From Cytophagales bacterium (GTDB lineage: Bacteria; Bacteroidota; Bacteroidia; Cytophagales; Cyclobacteriaceae), in contig JAAFHY010000006.1 of assembly GCA_013298505.1 (NCBI GenBank), positions 1 to 64,000 on the forward strand: a stretch of 64,000 bases of DNA. Reading direction: 5' to 3'. Shown one piece after another: positions 20,401 through 28,426 of this stretch. How positions within the stretch are numbered: position 1 is the stretch's first letter; each line of letters begins with the position of its first letter. Both the position numbers and the translations under genes were made by a program. The notes beneath the pieces are model-generated. The model made no database searches. It had not been told where the DNA came from and saw nothing but the letters and a program-made list of their open reading frames with translations.

Positions 20401-20950
20401 CAAAATCCGCGACAGCGCCCGGTATGTCCTTTAAATTTATTTTGGCCTTGCCTCGATTGTTGAATAAGATAGCGTCTTTTTTTCCAGTAGCCAGGGCTTT
20501 GTCATAATTGGTGATGGCATCTTTGTAATTCTCTAGCCGAAATTTTGAATTGGCCAAATTGGTGAACGTCTCAAACTGATTGACGCCCATTTGTATGGCT
20601 TTTTCTAAATCGCCAATGCAGCCTTGAAAATCTTCTAGTTTGTATTTTGTGTTACCACGAAACTGGAACAGTTCGGCTGTATTGATCCGCGCTTTCACGG
20701 CTTCATCAAAATCGGCTTTGGCTTTTTCAAATTCATTTAGCTGAAAGTAAGCAATGCCCCGCTTGCTGTAAACCTCTTTGTTTGCGAAGCCAGTAGCAAT
20801 GAGTTGCGAAAATTGTGAAGCTGCCTCTTGGTAACTGCCTTGCTTTAGTTTTTCTAATGCCGATTGGTAAACGGCTTGCTGTATTGAATCGGCCTTTTGT
20901 GCAATTGAAAAAGACGGTAGCAGCAATAAAAGTAAAGTGGCAAATCGCAT
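17480..20950 (-). CDS. Large TPR-repeat protein (1156 aa, secreted)
   Basis: Signal peptide; continuous TPR-like repeats (e.g. DPTLFNNRGKAYLNLEKYDDAITDFGVAIAKKPDY). Confidence 0.93.
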   Translation of the reverse strand: MRFATLLLLLLPSFSIAQKADSIQQAVYQSALEKLKQGSYQEAASQFSQLIATGFANKEVYSKRGIAYFQLNEFEKAKADFDEAVKARINTAELFQFRGNTKYKLEDFQGCIGDLEKAIQMGVNQFETFTNLANSKFRLENYKDAITNYDKALATGKKDAILFNNRGKAKINLKDIPGAVADFDEALKLKPDYDKALENRAAARYELKDWKGVVADYEKIISSGRSDEALFQHIGIAKYNLSDFKGAAESLNKVVSKGVKDKEVFRLLGSSQIKLNDFVGAANALAAAVSLGSNDKETFEQLGTANYFTKDYKAASEALARAISMGAGAKEVYLYKGNAEFNLKDTDNALKDLDKAISLGANDYDAFKNSGDIKFIKNDFAGAIQSYDKAIGLLATDAIVFNNRGKAKVSVGDLQGALADFDRAIALRSDYLKAYSNRGTVKFNLGNYKGCAEDLDRVRVAEGESAEISKMLGLSKYQLNEKPAAKIFLENAIKSGVKDSKVNLYIGFLRFDAGEYKTSIEAFTLAEAGGEKEIGLYEKRGKSFYLTQDYSNCIVDLEKVAKQESVDLQSQEYLGLAYMQQQKTKEGLLQLEKAVMAGSKNKEVLFQVGNGRFKENNFTGAIEAYDKAIALGANDELIYNNRGKAKFNSNLTKESILDFDKALQLKPNYVQALRNRASANFTLKTWPKVIVDEAMIAANNQSTIEDFVLTGAAKYNLNDFKGSIDELTKAIEGGSKDKLAFSTRGNSYYQTQDFAKAIGDFNKAIELGETSSEVYFKRGTCNFNIQEYKLALPDLEKAIANGNAEPIAYDIRGFCKLGNKDVENALADFDLALEKNPKLVSAYYHRGDAKFITKNFQGALQDYSQAINAGLNDPTLFNNRGKAYLNLEKYDDAITDFGVAIAKKPDYARAFENRADAYLKVKKYEEAARDLRQLEKLTEKPDATFYQKLGETYFELTNYPVAVEYLDKAIQGGNRDRGVLFKRGKSLLEQQEFQPAIKDFDEALKAGENTVNLFKERARAYLGLGNRKGALENIGKAIAMEPTNSDLYYNSGLIKEENGEFESAKTDYDKAIKLSPKDAAAYYGRANCKAELDDYGAGVSDLDEAIAINPKEASYHKQRGNFNYQLGNKNEACADWKKALSLGDAKAKFSIDQYCK

Positions 20951-21102
20951 GGATAGTAAGATTAAGAGCTACAAAAATAGGAAATATCGAGGGCCGAAAT
21001 GGAAGAAATGACCCGTAATCCTACTTGTGAATTATTTGAGATGCCCTTAGCAAGAACAAAACACTGGAGTCAAAATCTATAGAATGACAATGGCTAGGAG
21101 TG

Positions 21103-21207
21103 CTAGCTAAAAAACGTGAAGAGGTAATAAACAATCAATGCGATTGCCGCAGTGCCAACGATATACCCAAAAACACGACCTCTTTTATAAAAACCTTTTA
21201 CGTTCAT
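21103..21207 (-). CDS. Unannotated microprotein (34 aa, single TM)
   Basis: MNVKGFYKRGRVFGYIVGTAAIALIVYYLFTFFS*; shares a motif with the adjacent 21211-21336 ORF. Confidence 0.6.
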   Translation of the reverse strand: MNVKGFYKRGRVFGYIVGTAAIALIVYYLFTFFS

Positions 21208-21210
21208 TTT

Positions 21211-21336
21211 TTAGAAACTTAATGATGGTATAGAAATCAGTGTGCTCATGACAAAATAAATAAGCAGACTGGCAAGAATCAGATAGCCAAAAACCCTAGC
21301 GCGTTGAAAGTAAAATTTTACGGGCAGCATTTTCAT
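21211..21336 (-). CDS. Unannotated microprotein (41 aa, single TM)
   Basis: MKMLPVKFYFQRARVFGYLILASLLIYFVMSTLISIPSLSF*; SD-like AGAAGG just upstream. Confidence 0.6.
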   Translation of the reverse strand: MKMLPVKFYFQRARVFGYLILASLLIYFVMSTLISIPSLSF

Positions 21337-21477
21337 AACCTTCTGGTATAAAACTATTTAAATCTAAGGTAGCCATTACTTTGTAGCGTACCTATTCAGT
21401 TCGATGATTGGCCTTACAGGCTGTTTAATGGCTCTTATGCTCTTTCAACAAATACGGTAGAGAAAGGTTCTAAACCC

Positions 21478-22266
21478 TTAAGAATTATGGGTATCCAAAA
21501 TATGCTGGCTCACTATCTTATAAATTTCGGCAATGGCTTGGTCCCCTGCCAAAAACTCAAGGTGCATATCCAGAATTTCTAAATCTCCTCTTTTGGCGGG
21601 GCCTGTTTGTGCTTGGGTTGGTTCTAAGCTAAGGCTTTTTTGAATGGTTTCGAGGATCAGTGGCTTGAGCAATTCAAATTCAAGGAAATTCTTTTGAAGG
21701 ATAGTATTAGAAATAGCCAGCATGTGGTTAGTAAAATTCGAAGCAAAAATGGCTGCAACGTGCAGTGCCTTCCGATCGTGCGAAGTAATTTTTCTTACTT
21801 GATTACTGATTGATTCGGCCAATCTTTTTACAACCTCTTCAGTTTCTTCATTAGATGTTTCAATGAAAACCGGGATGCTTTTGAAATCTACTTTTTTTTG
21901 CTTTGAGAAAGTTTGAAGTGGATAAAAAACACCTATGTTATTCGTGGCTGCAAATTGTAATTCGTCTAGCGGCTGGCTACCCGAAGTGTGCAGTAAAATG
22001 GCTTCTTCTGGCAATATGATTTCTTGCGCGATACTTTTTAATGCATCATCGCTGGCTGCGATAATAAATACAGTTGAGGTGCTAGTTGAAAAATCAAGTG
22101 TGGCTTTTACTTCTGCTTGATACAGTCTTGAAGTTAATTGTTCGGCATGACGTGGATTGCGGCTGTAAACCTCGTTTATAACAAACCCCGCATTATCCAG
22201 AGCCGGTGCCAAGTGCCAAGCTAAGTTGCCGGAACCAATAAATGAAATCGATTGCTCTTTGCCCAT
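21478..22266 (-). CDS. DUF2520 / Rossmann-fold NAD(P)-binding oxidoreductase-like protein
   Basis: ISFIGSGNLAWHLAPALDNAGF, HTSGSQPLDEL, GVFYPLQTFSK, RKALHVAAIFASNFTNHM. Confidence 0.85.
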   Translation of the reverse strand: MGKEQSISFIGSGNLAWHLAPALDNAGFVINEVYSRNPRHAEQLTSRLYQAEVKATLDFSTSTSTVFIIAASDDALKSIAQEIILPEEAILLHTSGSQPLDELQFAATNNIGVFYPLQTFSKQKKVDFKSIPVFIETSNEETEEVVKRLAESISNQVRKITSHDRKALHVAAIFASNFTNHMLAISNTILQKNFLEFELLKPLILETIQKSLSLEPTQAQTGPAKRGDLEILDMHLEFLAGDQAIAEIYKIVSQHILDTHNS

Positions 22267-22418
22267 GATGAAATAAAAGTAACTAAATATGATGAAAATC
22301 AGGAGATACCAATTACTTGCCATCTATCTTTCGCTTGCAAAAAAAAGAATACTGTTAACATCAATGCATTTCTACTGTTGAATGACTAGACTAAAATGAA
22401 TTTAAACGTAAAGAGAAT

Positions 22419-23711
22419 ATGAGCACATATATTTCCCCAGAGGAAGCCGTTCGATTAATTCAATCGGGTGATCGCGTATTTGTGCACGGCAGTGCAGCTA
22501 CCCCTAAACTTTTGTTAGATGCATTAGCCAAACGAGCTGATGAACTGCGTGGTGTGGAGTTGGTAGCTATTAGCGTTTTAGGTGATTTAGAAATAACCAA
22601 TGCACGCTACCGCGATAGTTTTTATTTTAATTCACTTTTCGTGTCAGCACCAATCCGCGAAGCGATACACGATGGAAGAGGTGATTATATTCCAATTTTC
22701 CTTAGTGAAATATCGCGCTTGTTTGAAAAGAAGATATTGCCTTTGGATGCTGCCTTGTTGCATGTCTCGCCTCCGGATAAACATGGGTTTTGTTCACTGG
22801 GCACTTCTGTAGATGTAGTGCGTTCAGCCACCAAGTATGCGAAAAAATTAATTGCGCAGGTAAATCCAAATATGCCCCGTACACATGGGGATGGATTTAT
22901 TCATGCAAGTCGATTTGATGCGATGATTGAATGTACCGATGAATTGCCTGAAGTTTCGTATTCGAGTCAGCTAACGGCAGAAGACCTAACCATAGGAAGA
23001 AATGTGGCCTCTTTGGTGGAAGATCGCTCCACGCTTCAGATGGGTATCGGTTCTATTCCCGATGCGGCTTTGTTGGCGATGGGGCATTGCAAAGATTTGG
23101 GTATCCACACCGAGATGTTTTCGGATGGTGTGATGGAGTTGATTAAGAAAGGTGTAATTACGAATGCGTACAAAAAAAAACATCCCGGCAAGGTGGTTTC
23201 TGGTTTTACCATCGGCTCTAAAAAATTATACGATTTCTTAGATGACAATCCGCAGTTTGCGTTTTTGGAAGCAAGTTATGTCAACGATACGCGCGTGATT
23301 CGCGCAAACCCCAAAGTGGTGGCCATCAACAGTGCGATTGAAGTAGATATTACTGGACAAGTATGTGCAGATTCGATTGGAACGTATCAATACTCTGGTG
23401 TAGGAGGACAGATGGATTTTATTCGAGGAGCAGCCTTGTCCGATGGAGGTAAACCGATCATCGCGTTGATTTCGGCTACGAAGAAAGGCGTTTCTAAAAT
23501 AGTACCTGAAGTAAAGTCTGGAGCAGGTATCGTAACCACGCGCGCGCACATGCACTACTTGGTAACTGAGTTTGGGACGGCCTATCTCTACGGAAAAAAT
23601 TTACGCCAGCGTGCGTATGAAATTTTAAAAGTAGCTCATCCCGATCATCAGGATAGTCTGGAAAAAGAAATCATTAAGCGATTTGGAAGCAGAATACATC
23701 CGATAGCCTAA
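22419..23711 (+). CDS. Acetyl-CoA hydrolase/transferase (4-hydroxybutyrate CoA-transferase-like)
   Basis: VHGSAATPKLLLDAL, HVSPPDKHGFCSLGTSVD, GIGSIPDAAL, GVGGQMDFIRGA. Confidence 0.92.
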   Translation: MSTYISPEEAVRLIQSGDRVFVHGSAATPKLLLDALAKRADELRGVELVAISVLGDLEITNARYRDSFYFNSLFVSAPIREAIHDGRGDYIPIFLSEISRLFEKKILPLDAALLHVSPPDKHGFCSLGTSVDVVRSATKYAKKLIAQVNPNMPRTHGDGFIHASRFDAMIECTDELPEVSYSSQLTAEDLTIGRNVASLVEDRSTLQMGIGSIPDAALLAMGHCKDLGIHTEMFSDGVMELIKKGVITNAYKKKHPGKVVSGFTIGSKKLYDFLDDNPQFAFLEASYVNDTRVIRANPKVVAINSAIEVDITGQVCADSIGTYQYSGVGGQMDFIRGAALSDGGKPIIALISATKKGVSKIVPEVKSGAGIVTTRAHMHYLVTEFGTAYLYGKNLRQRAYEILKVAHPDHQDSLEKEIIKRFGSRIHPIA

Positions 23712-24859
23712 ACCGCTACACGGCAAATTTCGGCCAACTTGCTGACTACATGATCTATTTCTTCCACAGAGTTGTATTTGCTGAAAGAAAAACGAACAGC
23801 ACCTCTTTTTGAATTGGGATACAAAGCACCAAGCACATGCGATCCGGTAGATGCACCGCTTGAACAGGCACTTCCGCCTGAGGCAGAAATTCCTTGTAGA
23901 TCCAAATTGAAAAGCAGCATGTCATTCTCTTCCGATTCCGGAAGACTCACGTTGAGAACGGTGTACAAGCTTTTTTGGAGATTGGATGAATCGCCATTAA
24001 ATGTCACATCGGGTATGGCTTCTTTCAGCTTGGCTGCCATGTGTGATTTTATTTTCTTGATTTGGCTTTCGTGCTCATCCATTTCGCGATAGCAGATTTC
24101 CAAGGCTTTCGCCAAGCCGATAATACCGTACACATTTTCGGTTCCGCCACGCATGTTGCGCTCTTGCGCGCCTCCGTGAATGAGCGAATGAATTTTTTTG
24201 TCTTTGTTGATGTACATGAAGCCCACGCCCTTTGGCCCGTGAAACTTATGAGCAGCTGCGGTAAGGCCATGCACTTTGAGTTTTTTCAAATCATGGCGAT
24301 AGTGGCCCATGGTTTGAACGGTGTCCGATTGGAAGTAGGCCTGATATTGTTGACAAAGATCGCCTACACGCTCCATGTCAAGCAGGTTGCCGATTTCGTT
24401 GTTGGCATGCATCAATGAAACCAATGCCTGCGGATTTGCCTTAAGTAATTCTTCTAAGTGCGTGTAGTCCACATGGCCTTTTTCATCGAGGCGCACATGA
24501 TGCAATTTTATTTTCCCTTCGCGTTCCAGCGTTTCCAATGTGTGGGTGACCGCGTGGTGCTCGATGGGTGAGGAGATGGCGTGTTTTAATTGATACGTGT
24601 CGATGCTGCAACGCAGCAATGTGTTATCGGCTTCGGTGCCACCGGAAGTGAAAATGATTTCACCGGGGGTGCAGTTTAAGAGTTCCGCTACTTTTTTTCG
24701 TGCCGATTCAATGGCTGCACGCACTTTGCGTCCGTGCGCATGGGTGGATGACGGATTGCCAAAATCTTCGAGCATGAATGGTTTCATGGCCTCAAATACT
24801 TCGGAGTCGAGGGGGGTGGTGGCTGCGTTGTCTAGGTAAACTCTCATGAGCACGATCAA
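23708..24859 (-). CDS. Cysteine desulfurase (NifS/IscS-like)
   Basis: MRVYLDNAATTPLD, SSPIEHHAVTHTLE, AAHKFHGPKGVGFMY, SGGSACSSGASTGSHVL. Confidence 0.94.
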   Translation of the reverse strand: MIVLMRVYLDNAATTPLDSEVFEAMKPFMLEDFGNPSSTHAHGRKVRAAIESARKKVAELLNCTPGEIIFTSGGTEADNTLLRCSIDTYQLKHAISSPIEHHAVTHTLETLEREGKIKLHHVRLDEKGHVDYTHLEELLKANPQALVSLMHANNEIGNLLDMERVGDLCQQYQAYFQSDTVQTMGHYRHDLKKLKVHGLTAAAHKFHGPKGVGFMYINKDKKIHSLIHGGAQERNMRGGTENVYGIIGLAKALEICYREMDEHESQIKKIKSHMAAKLKEAIPDVTFNGDSSNLQKSLYTVLNVSLPESEENDMLLFNLDLQGISASGGSACSSGASTGSHVLGALYPNSKRGAVRFSFSKYNSVEEIDHVVSKLAEICRVAV

Positions 24860-26259
24860 ATTAGTTCCTGAATGTCTTTAATAATCCGTTTTGCCAAAGC
24901 ATCTGCTTTCTTTTCGTTTTGCGACTCCGCATAGATGCGGATGATTGGTTCAGTGTTTGACTTGCGCAAGTGTACCCATTCTTTTTCTGTTTCGAAGTCA
25001 ATTTTCACACCATCGGCTGTGTTGATTTTTTCAGATGCGTATTTGGCTTTTACTTTTTCCAATACTTCGTCTACGTTGATTTGTGGCGTCAACTCGATTT
25101 TGTTTTTCGAGATGAAATAGCTTGGATACGTTTTGCGCAACTCAGAAGCTTTCAGTTTTGATTTTGCCAAATGCGTCAGGAATAATGCGATGCCCATCAG
25201 CGCATCGCGGCCATAGTGAAGCTCCGGAAAAATAACACCACCATTGCCTTCACCTCCGATCACGGCTTTCGTTTGTTTCATGGTGGTGACCACATTCACT
25301 TCTCCTACTGAAGCTGCTGTGTAAATGCCTTTGGCGTTTTCGGTAACATCGCGCAAGGCGCGCGTAGATGATAGGTTAGACACCGTATTGCCTTTGCGCC
25401 CTGCCTTGCCGGCAGGCAGGTTGCTGAGCACATAGTCTGCCACGGCTACCAGTGTGTATTCTTCGCCAAAAGGTTTTCCGTCTTCCTGAATCAACGCCAA
25501 CCGATCTACATCAGGGTCGACCACAATGCCTAAATGGTATTTTCCCTTTCTTACTTCTTTGCAGATAGTTTTAATATTTTCGGGGAGTGGCTCTGGATTG
25601 TGGGGAAATTTTCCCGTTGGCTCACAATACAATTTTTTCACCTTGTTCACACCCAATGCCTTCAATAATTCAGGCACACAAATACCACCAGAAGAATTAA
25701 CGGCATCCACTACAATCTTGAATTTTGATTTTTGAATGGCCTTTACATCCACCAATTTATTTTTGAGAATTAACTCAATGTGTTTTTTGATGTAGGTCGT
25801 TTTCTTTTCGTAGCGACCTAATTTTTCTACCGGTGCGAACTCAAAATTTTCATCTTGTGCAATCTGCAAGACCAGAGCGCCATCTTCAGCCGAAATAAAT
25901 TCACCTTTTTCGTTGAGCAGCTTGAGAGCATTCCATTGAATGGGATTGTGGCTGGCAGTGAGGATAATGCCACCGCCCGCTTTTTCCAGCGGTACGGCAA
26001 TTTCTACTGTAGGTGTTGTGGAAAGCCCCAGGTCAATCACATCTAAACCCAGTCCTTGAAGTGTAGAGCACACTAGAGCGTTCACCATTTCACCGGATAT
26101 GCGCGCATCGCGACCGATCACTATTTTTTTGCCTTGACGGGATTTTACCCACGAGCCAAAAGCAGCTGCAAATTTTACACAATCAACAGGAGTAAGGGCA
26201 TCGCCCGGTTTGCCACCGATGGTTCCGCGAATGCCAGAAATTGATTTGATAAGGGTCAC
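24856..26259 (-). CDS. glmM: Phosphoglucosamine mutase / phosphomannomutase family
   Basis: SISGIRGTIGG, ILTASHNPIQWNALKLL, VVDPDVDRLALI, GGEGNGGVIFPELHYGRDALMG, RKSNTEPIIRIYAE. Confidence 0.92.
   Translation of the reverse strand: MTLIKSISGIRGTIGGKPGDALTPVDCVKFAAAFGSWVKSRQGKKIVIGRDARISGEMVNALVCSTLQGLGLDVIDLGLSTTPTVEIAVPLEKAGGGIILTASHNPIQWNALKLLNEKGEFISAEDGALVLQIAQDENFEFAPVEKLGRYEKKTTYIKKHIELILKNKLVDVKAIQKSKFKIVVDAVNSSGGICVPELLKALGVNKVKKLYCEPTGKFPHNPEPLPENIKTICKEVRKGKYHLGIVVDPDVDRLALIQEDGKPFGEEYTLVAVADYVLSNLPAGKAGRKGNTVSNLSSTRALRDVTENAKGIYTAASVGEVNVVTTMKQTKAVIGGEGNGGVIFPELHYGRDALMGIALFLTHLAKSKLKASELRKTYPSYFISKNKIELTPQINVDEVLEKVKAKYASEKINTADGVKIDFETEKEWVHLRKSNTEPIIRIYAESQNEKKADALAKRIIKDIQELI
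25400..25420. repeat. GC-rich imperfect palindrome inserted in frame in glmM
   Basis: CCTGCCTTGCCGGCAGGCAGG; 7-bp arms CCTGCCT/AGGCAGG; encodes LPAGKAGR inside the GlmM ORF. Confidence 0.7.
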
Positions 26260-26338
26260 AGAGTTAAGTTAAAATGTGACCACAAAGTTAATGCTCTTTT
26301 GATGTCAATAAAAATGACTAAAAGCGAGTTGCGATCGC

Positions 26339-26569
26339 TTAGCCTTTCTTAATTGAAGGAAGTTCGGCTGCTTTTTCAGGATCGCCACAGGCTTCGCCAG
26401 CACCCACTACTTTGCCGCAATAGCCACAGATAATACCTTCTTTGGCCAGAAAGGGACTTTGCGTGGCGCAGGTGCCTCTGAACTCACCATTTTTAATAAA
26501 CAACAAACGCACTGACATTAAAATGAAGAAGAGTGCGAAAATGCCGATGGTAAGGAGAAAAACTGCCAT
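26339..26569 (-). CDS. Small hypothetical membrane protein with Cys-rich C-term
   Basis: MAVFLLTIGIFALFFILMSVRLLFIKNGEFRGTCATQ...ICGYCGKVVGAGEACGDP. Confidence 0.65.
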   Translation of the reverse strand: MAVFLLTIGIFALFFILMSVRLLFIKNGEFRGTCATQSPFLAKEGIICGYCGKVVGAGEACGDPEKAAELPSIKKG

Positions 26570-26690
26570 GTCGATAGTTGTTTACGGTGTGTGAATGACG
26601 AATTTTACAGCGTGTGCAAAGATAACCAAAGATTGGTTGATTTAGTTTGCAGACGACTTGGAGTTTAGCACACAAATAGTAAAGTGGCAC

Positions 26691-26780
26691 GCACTGCGGC
26701 AGGGATGGAAGCGGCACTCCGCAGTAGCGTTGGCATGTGAGCTGGCACGAGGAGTATAGCGAACAGCCCGCAAGCCGCCC
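26691..26780. other. GC-rich structured intergenic element of unknown function
   Basis: Local stem ACTGCGG (26693-26699)/CCGCAGT (26719-26725); AGGGATGGAAGCGGCA and GTATAGCGAACAGCCCG segments recalled from other Bacteroidota intergenic regions. Confidence 0.5.
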
Positions 26781-26841
26781 TTCTTTAACCCAAATGAAAG
26801 CAAAGAAACAATCTCATAAGTAAAACCAAACGATTGATTGA

Positions 26842-27654
26842 ATGAAGAAGCCTTACTCTACTCCGGATTTGCAGCGCGAGGAAAAACTAAAAGCCTTTGA
26901 CAGGCTGCTGACGGTGATGAACGAACTGCGCGAAAATTGTCCGTGGGATAAAAAGCAAACGCTCGAAACGCTGCGCCACCTGACGATTGAGGAAACGTAT
27001 GAACTATCAGACGCGATTTTGGAGGGCAACTTGCAGGAGGTAAAAAAGGAGTTGGGCGATTTGATGTTGCATCTCACGTTTTATGCGCGCATCGGCTCGG
27101 AGTTGAAGGCTTTTGATATGACGGACGTGCTCAATGGCATTTGCGATAAGTTGATTGAGCGCCATCCGCATGTGTATGGCGATGTATCGGCCGAAGATGA
27201 AAAAACGGTGAAGGAGAACTGGGAGAAAATCAAATTGCGTACGGGGAATAAGTCGGTGTTGGAAGGTGTGCCCAAATCGCTGCCGGCATTGGTGAAGGCC
27301 ATTCGCATTCAGGATAAGGCGCGGGGTGTGGGCTTTGACTGGGAGCGCAAGGAGCAGGTGTGGGAAAAGGTGGAGGAGGAGATGGGCGAATTCAAAAATG
27401 AGTTTAATGTGGCTGCGGGTGAGCCGATTGACCATGGAAAAGCGATGGCTGAGTTTGGCGACTTGCTGTTTTCGCTGGTGAACTATGCCCGCTTTATCAA
27501 TATTGACCCGGAGGAGGCACTGGAGCGCACGAACAAAAAATTTATCAAGCGTTTTCAGTTTTTAGAAACCGAGTCGGCCAAAGACGGCAAGAAGATGGGT
27601 GAAATGACCTTGGCAGAAATGGATGTGTATTGGAATAGGGCGAAGAAGGTTTGA
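26842..27654 (+). CDS. mazG: Nucleoside triphosphate pyrophosphohydrolase MazG
   Basis: CPWDKKQTLETLRHLTIEETYELSDAI, ELGDLMLHLTFYARI, RHPHVYGDV, EFGDLLFSLVNYAR. Confidence 0.95.
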   Translation: MKKPYSTPDLQREEKLKAFDRLLTVMNELRENCPWDKKQTLETLRHLTIEETYELSDAILEGNLQEVKKELGDLMLHLTFYARIGSELKAFDMTDVLNGICDKLIERHPHVYGDVSAEDEKTVKENWEKIKLRTGNKSVLEGVPKSLPALVKAIRIQDKARGVGFDWERKEQVWEKVEEEMGEFKNEFNVAAGEPIDHGKAMAEFGDLLFSLVNYARFINIDPEEALERTNKKFIKRFQFLETESAKDGKKMGEMTLAEMDVYWNRAKKV

Positions 27655-27659
27655 TTTTT

Positions 27660-27718
27660 TATACCTGATCGGGTGTGATTTCAGTAGTGAATAATGTTTT
27701 TATACCCGCTCGGGTATA
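27660..27718. promoter_or_regulatory. Two TATACC-N6-GGTATA-type palindromes
   Basis: TATACCTGATCGGGTGTG (27660-27677) and perfect TATACCCGCTCGGGTATA (27701-27718). Confidence 0.55.
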
Positions 27719-27756
27719 ATTGGTTTAGAATGGTACCTTAATTTATTATTTAAAAA

Positions 27757-27896
27757 TTGCTGCCTTAGCAGTAATTTTGGCTGATTAATCACATATATTA
27801 GTTTTTAAGGCTTTATTTTACTGTTATAGCAGTAATTATTGCCATATTTTTAGCAATTCATCTATTTTAGATCTATTTTTACTGTTATAGCAGTAA
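27757..27896. promoter_or_regulatory. Three operator-like palindromes TTACTG-N6-CAGTAA at 61-bp spacing upstream of hipB
   Basis: 27757-27774 (TTGCTGCCTTAGCAGTAA), 27818-27835 and 27879-27896 (both TTACTGTTATAGCAGTAA); the last ends 3 nt before the ATG. Confidence 0.75.
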
Positions 27897-27899
27897 AAT

Positions 27900-28118
27900 A
27901 TGTTACATCAACCAGAACTTGGCAACTACATTCGTACACTTCGAAAGAAGAGTGGACTGACACAAATTCAGTTGGCAGAAATGGTGGGCGTGGGCAAATC
28001 GGTGATATTTGATTTGGAAAAAGGGAAGGAAACGGTTCAGTTATCTACCCTGGTGAAAATACTATCGGGGCTGAATATTAAAGTAAAATTGGTAAGTCCG
28101 CTCGAACCAGAACCATGA
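27900..28118 (+). CDS. hipB: HipB-like Xre/HTH antitoxin
   Basis: LGNYIRTLRKKSGLTQIQLAEMVGVGKSVIFDLEKGKETVQLSTLVKILSGLNIKVKLV. Confidence 0.92.
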   Translation: MLHQPELGNYIRTLRKKSGLTQIQLAEMVGVGKSVIFDLEKGKETVQLSTLVKILSGLNIKVKLVSPLEPEP

Positions 28119-28426
28119 GAAAGGCAGCCGTATTTTTTGACAACACATTGGCAGGATATCTGACAGAAACTGATCAGAAGGAATATCGCTTTGACTATCT
28201 GGAGGATTATCAGGGTGGTGCCATATCATTGACGATGCCGGTGAGTAAAAAGAAATTTGAATTTGAAACCTTCCCGGCATTTTTTGATGGCTTGCTACCC
28301 GAAGGACAGCAGCTGGAAGGTTTACTCCGCCAGAACAAAATTGATCGTAATGATAACTTCAGTCAGTTGATGGCGGTAGGTGAAGATTTAGTAGGAGCGG
28401 TTAGTGTCAAACCGATAATCGAATGA
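28115..28426 (+). CDS. hipS: HipA N-terminal-subdomain protein (HipS-like)
   Basis: RKAAVFFDNTLAGYLTE...YRFDYLEDY...ISLTMPVSKKKFEFETFPAFFDGLLPEG; overlaps both neighbours by 4 nt (ATGA). Confidence 0.88.
   Translation: MRKAAVFFDNTLAGYLTETDQKEYRFDYLEDYQGGAISLTMPVSKKKFEFETFPAFFDGLLPEGQQLEGLLRQNKIDRNDNFSQLMAVGEDLVGAVSVKPIIE

Noticed and set aside
23708-23711. 4-bp convergent overlap of CoA-transferase and cysteine desulfurase stop codons
   Set aside because: Compact but ordinary gene arrangement; no evidence of regulation.
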